From contig DATKLE010000068.1 in the NCBI GenBank assembly GCA_035542575.1, positions 1 to 64,000 on the forward strand: a DNA stretch of 64,000 bases, written 5' to 3'. Source of the DNA: JAIQET01 sp035542575. Its GTDB lineage: Bacteria; Acidobacteriota; Terriglobia; Terriglobales; Acidobacteriaceae. Below the pieces are notes generated by a model, which was given only the letters and a program-made list of their open reading frames with translations, had not been told where the DNA came from and did not search any database. Both the position numbers and the translations under genes were made by a program. This document shows, piece after piece, positions 60,293-64,000 of the stretch (its first letter is position 1; each line of letters begins with the position of its first letter).

Positions 60293-61177
60293 TCACCCAC
60301 CCAACCGGTTCCATCCATAATCCGCCCCGATCAAGCGGAATAGCCGCTCGTTTTCCGGCGCAAAAACCGCCTGCAGACGTGCGCGCACCGCCGCGTCCAG
60401 GGGGGGATAACGCAGCGCACTGTATTTCGGGAAACGACGCAGAGCGTATCTGGATAAGCCCAGAAAGCCTAGCACTTCCTCGTACACCTCGAGTGTCTGA
60501 CGCGCCAGGCGCTCGCTGGCAAGAACCATCACATTGCGGCGCGGGAAGAGGGCCAAGACCTGCTCCATCTGCTGGGCGTAGTACCCGCGCATGACATAGG
60601 AGAAGTTCTGGTGAGCAAAGCTGTAGTACGTGGGCTCCGCTCGCATTCTCTCGGCCTCTCCTGCCAATCGTTCCGGCTCCCGGTCAAGCGCCTCGGCAAA
60701 CGACGCAACCGGCTCCCGCCCCAACGCCCTCTCATGTTGAAAGTGGGAATAGGCGCGGTCCACCGGGTTGCGCAAAACCACAAGAATCTTCACTTCGGGG
60801 AGATCATGCGCCACGCGGCCCAGCGCCAAAGGATGCGCCATGTAATACGGAGTCGCTTCTCCTGTAGTCGCGTCCCCGCCCTGCTGCAGTTTCCCGGGCC
60901 AGCGCGCCGCAAAGTGTCCCTGGTACCACTTCATGCCGCGTTGGTAATTGTTGTCGAAGTAATGAATCTCTTCAGTCGCCGCTCGCCGCACAGACGGATG
61001 GGACACCAGGTATTCGTAGAGAGAACTGGTTCCGCTGCGCTGCGCCCCAACCACAATCCATGAGGGCAGCATCCTCCACTGGCTGGTGACCTGACCCCAG
61101 GCAACCCGCGCTCGAACCCATCCCAGCCTTGCAGCCGCGGTCCGAAGCTGGCGCGAAACCTCCGTCCTCGAGATCAA
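60293..61177 (-). CDS. sulfotransferase family protein
   Basis: 294 aa from a TTG at 61177. The PAPS 5'-phosphosulfate loop is GAQRSGTSSLYEYL and the 3'-phosphate site LRNPVDRAYSHFQHE; both are typical of the heparan-sulfate-like cytosolic/Golgi sulfotransferases. It would sulfate a carbohydrate or lipid, using PAPS. A start further in at the Met before LPSWIVVG is possible, since no strong ribosome site is seen. Confidence 0.88.
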   Translation of the reverse strand: MISRTEVSRQLRTAAARLGWVRARVAWGQVTSQWRMLPSWIVVGAQRSGTSSLYEYLVSHPSVRRAATEEIHYFDNNYQRGMKWYQGHFAARWPGKLQQGGDATTGEATPYYMAHPLALGRVAHDLPEVKILVVLRNPVDRAYSHFQHERALGREPVASFAEALDREPERLAGEAERMRAEPTYYSFAHQNFSYVMRGYYAQQMEQVLALFPRRNVMVLASERLARQTLEVYEEVLGFLGLSRYALRRFPKYSALRYPPLDAAVRARLQAVFAPENERLFRLIGADYGWNRLGG

Positions 61178-61338
61178 TCCGATACGCCCCCGGCCATGCC
61201 TCTCATCATAGCAATAGGAAAAGCGGCACCTTGATTTGAGTCATACCGGAAGGATTCAACCATCGGCCGGAGGATCGAGGAGGTCGCAGCGACGGCGAGG
61301 GAATGTCACAGGCCCATTGCTTGACGGATACGGAGCCG

Positions 61339-61767
61339 TTATCGCCTCTCCCGCAACTGCGGTACTGCCCCCATCTGCGACAAGAAGCTAAACGTGTCCA
61401 ACACCTGCCACACCTCAATACATTGGCCCGCCTCGAAAAGCTGAATGTGAATTCCTGCGGCGGTCACCAATTTTCCCGTGGCCGGCACTCCCAGGAACTC
61501 GCCCTTGTGGGTGCCGTAAAAGGTGAAGCGATGGGCCAGTTTCTCGCCGTCGGCCAGGATGTCGTTGATCTCCACTCGCATATCGGGGAAGCCGTTGAGC
61601 AGACGCGTGTAGTGGTCCCTCAGCCCCGGGACGCCCGGCCGGATGCGGCTGGAGAAGCCGTGGTGGATGACCGAGTTGCTGTACATCTGCAGATACCCGT
61701 CCAGGTCCCTTACCTTGAATCGAAGGCTGGCGCGTTGCAGCAGATCGATGTTCTCCTGGCGAGGCAT
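61339..61767 (-). CDS. SnoaL-like ester cyclase family protein
   Basis: 142 aa, NTF2 fold: NIDLLQRASLRFKVRDLDGY, GVPGLRDHYTRLLNGFPDMR, then ILADGEKLAHRFTFYGTHKG and IHIQLFEAGQCIEVWQVLDT. This matches SnoaL-type polyketide cyclase and related proteins; most have no known reaction. The ATG at 61767 is clear. It is a single gene between the sulfotransferase and the radical SAM gene. Confidence 0.85.
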   Translation of the reverse strand: MPRQENIDLLQRASLRFKVRDLDGYLQMYSNSVIHHGFSSRIRPGVPGLRDHYTRLLNGFPDMRVEINDILADGEKLAHRFTFYGTHKGEFLGVPATGKLVTAAGIHIQLFEAGQCIEVWQVLDTFSFLSQMGAVPQLRERR

Positions 61768-61848
61768 GCTGCCAGATTATTCCGGACACATCCTGGAACA
61801 AGTGTGAAGAAGGGTGCGCCATTCATTACTCAGGTACCTGGAGGAAAG

Positions 61849-61872
61849 CTTGCCCTGAGCAGTGCCGAAGGG
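61849..61872. repeat. CCTGAGC...CGAAGG element copy
   Basis: CTTGCCCTGAGCAGTGCCGA and onward matches the copies at 39125, 52729 and 52848 in plan. It lies between the SnoaL gene and the radical SAM terminator. Confidence 0.5.
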
Positions 61873-61887
61873 CCAGCCTCCGGCGAA

Positions 61888-61914
61888 TGAAAAAGGCCGC
61901 CAGTTCGGCGGCCT
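61888..61914 (-). terminator. intrinsic terminator of the radical SAM gene
   Basis: On the minus strand an 8-bp stem (AGGCCGCC/GGCGGCCT, 61894-61914) with a 5-base loop is followed by five T residues, 26 bases after the gene's stop codon. Confidence 0.85.
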
Positions 61915-61939
61915 CCTTGAAACTCTGCAGCCTTGAAAT

Positions 61940-64000
<2,061 letters not shown>

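Overview
The window is about 64 kb of high-GC bacterial chromosome, most likely from an Acidobacteriota (Koribacter/Terriglobia-type soil lineage). This rests on gene content and style: lipid A genes, Mpl-type wall recycling, a Ser/Thr kinase fused to a TolB-like propeller, tandem Xer recombinases, a stand-alone LigD-type polymerase, and many dispersed GC-rich palindromes between genes. This assignment is inference from families, not a database match. I found no rRNA, tRNA or CRISPR array.

Layout. The left edge (1-137, minus) is the 5' end of a group IIC intron sitting just past the terminator of a two-gene 2-oxoacid:ferredoxin oxidoreductase operon (191-3077). Next come a frameshifted sialidase-like secreted protein (3249-4621) and accA and dnaE (4770-9360). 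Small secreted or membrane proteins follow, including an LEA-like protein built of 11-residue repeats (9946-10269). Then come a cytochrome c with an atypical heme motif, a tRNA nucleotidyltransferase with a Pro/Ala/Lys tail, and lpxD.

From 26585 down to 16999 on the minus strand lies a tightly packed block, several genes overlapping by ATGA: mtnP, a PfkB kinase, a GT-C membrane glycosyltransferase, dapF, ldcA, mpl, an M61 peptidase and plsC. Three of these (dapF, ldcA, mpl) act on diaminopimelate-type peptidoglycan and its recycling. The middle (26680-39110) holds an aspartic-protease-like PDZ protein, a zinc peptidase and TPR protein in an extremely tight divergent pair, a RAYT transposase bounded by a perfect 34-bp inverted repeat, leuB, a ygfZ-DUF1844-MBL-P450 run, an MsbA-like ABC exporter and lpxB.

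The right part (39308-64000) has secA, a three-domain AMP-ligase/ACP/acyltransferase, a degenerate HD-GYP membrane protein, a DUF4097 protein, a coupled M16 peptidase pair (one active, one inactive), a pilin-like secreted protein, a LigD-type polymerase, DUF72, two Xer recombinases, a receptor-like kinase, a sulfotransferase, a SnoaL protein and, running off the right edge, a radical SAM protein resembling the tetraether/membrane-spanning lipid synthase group.

Envelope biology (lipid A, peptidoglycan, phospholipid acylation, possible membrane-spanning lipids) is the common thread. Two dispersed repeat families and two hairpin islands (52601-52930 and 55640-56010) make up most of the long non-coding DNA. 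The strongest leads for unusual biology are the group IIC intron edge, the RAYT unit, the LEA-like 11-mer protein, the degenerate HD-GYP protein and the radical SAM gene.
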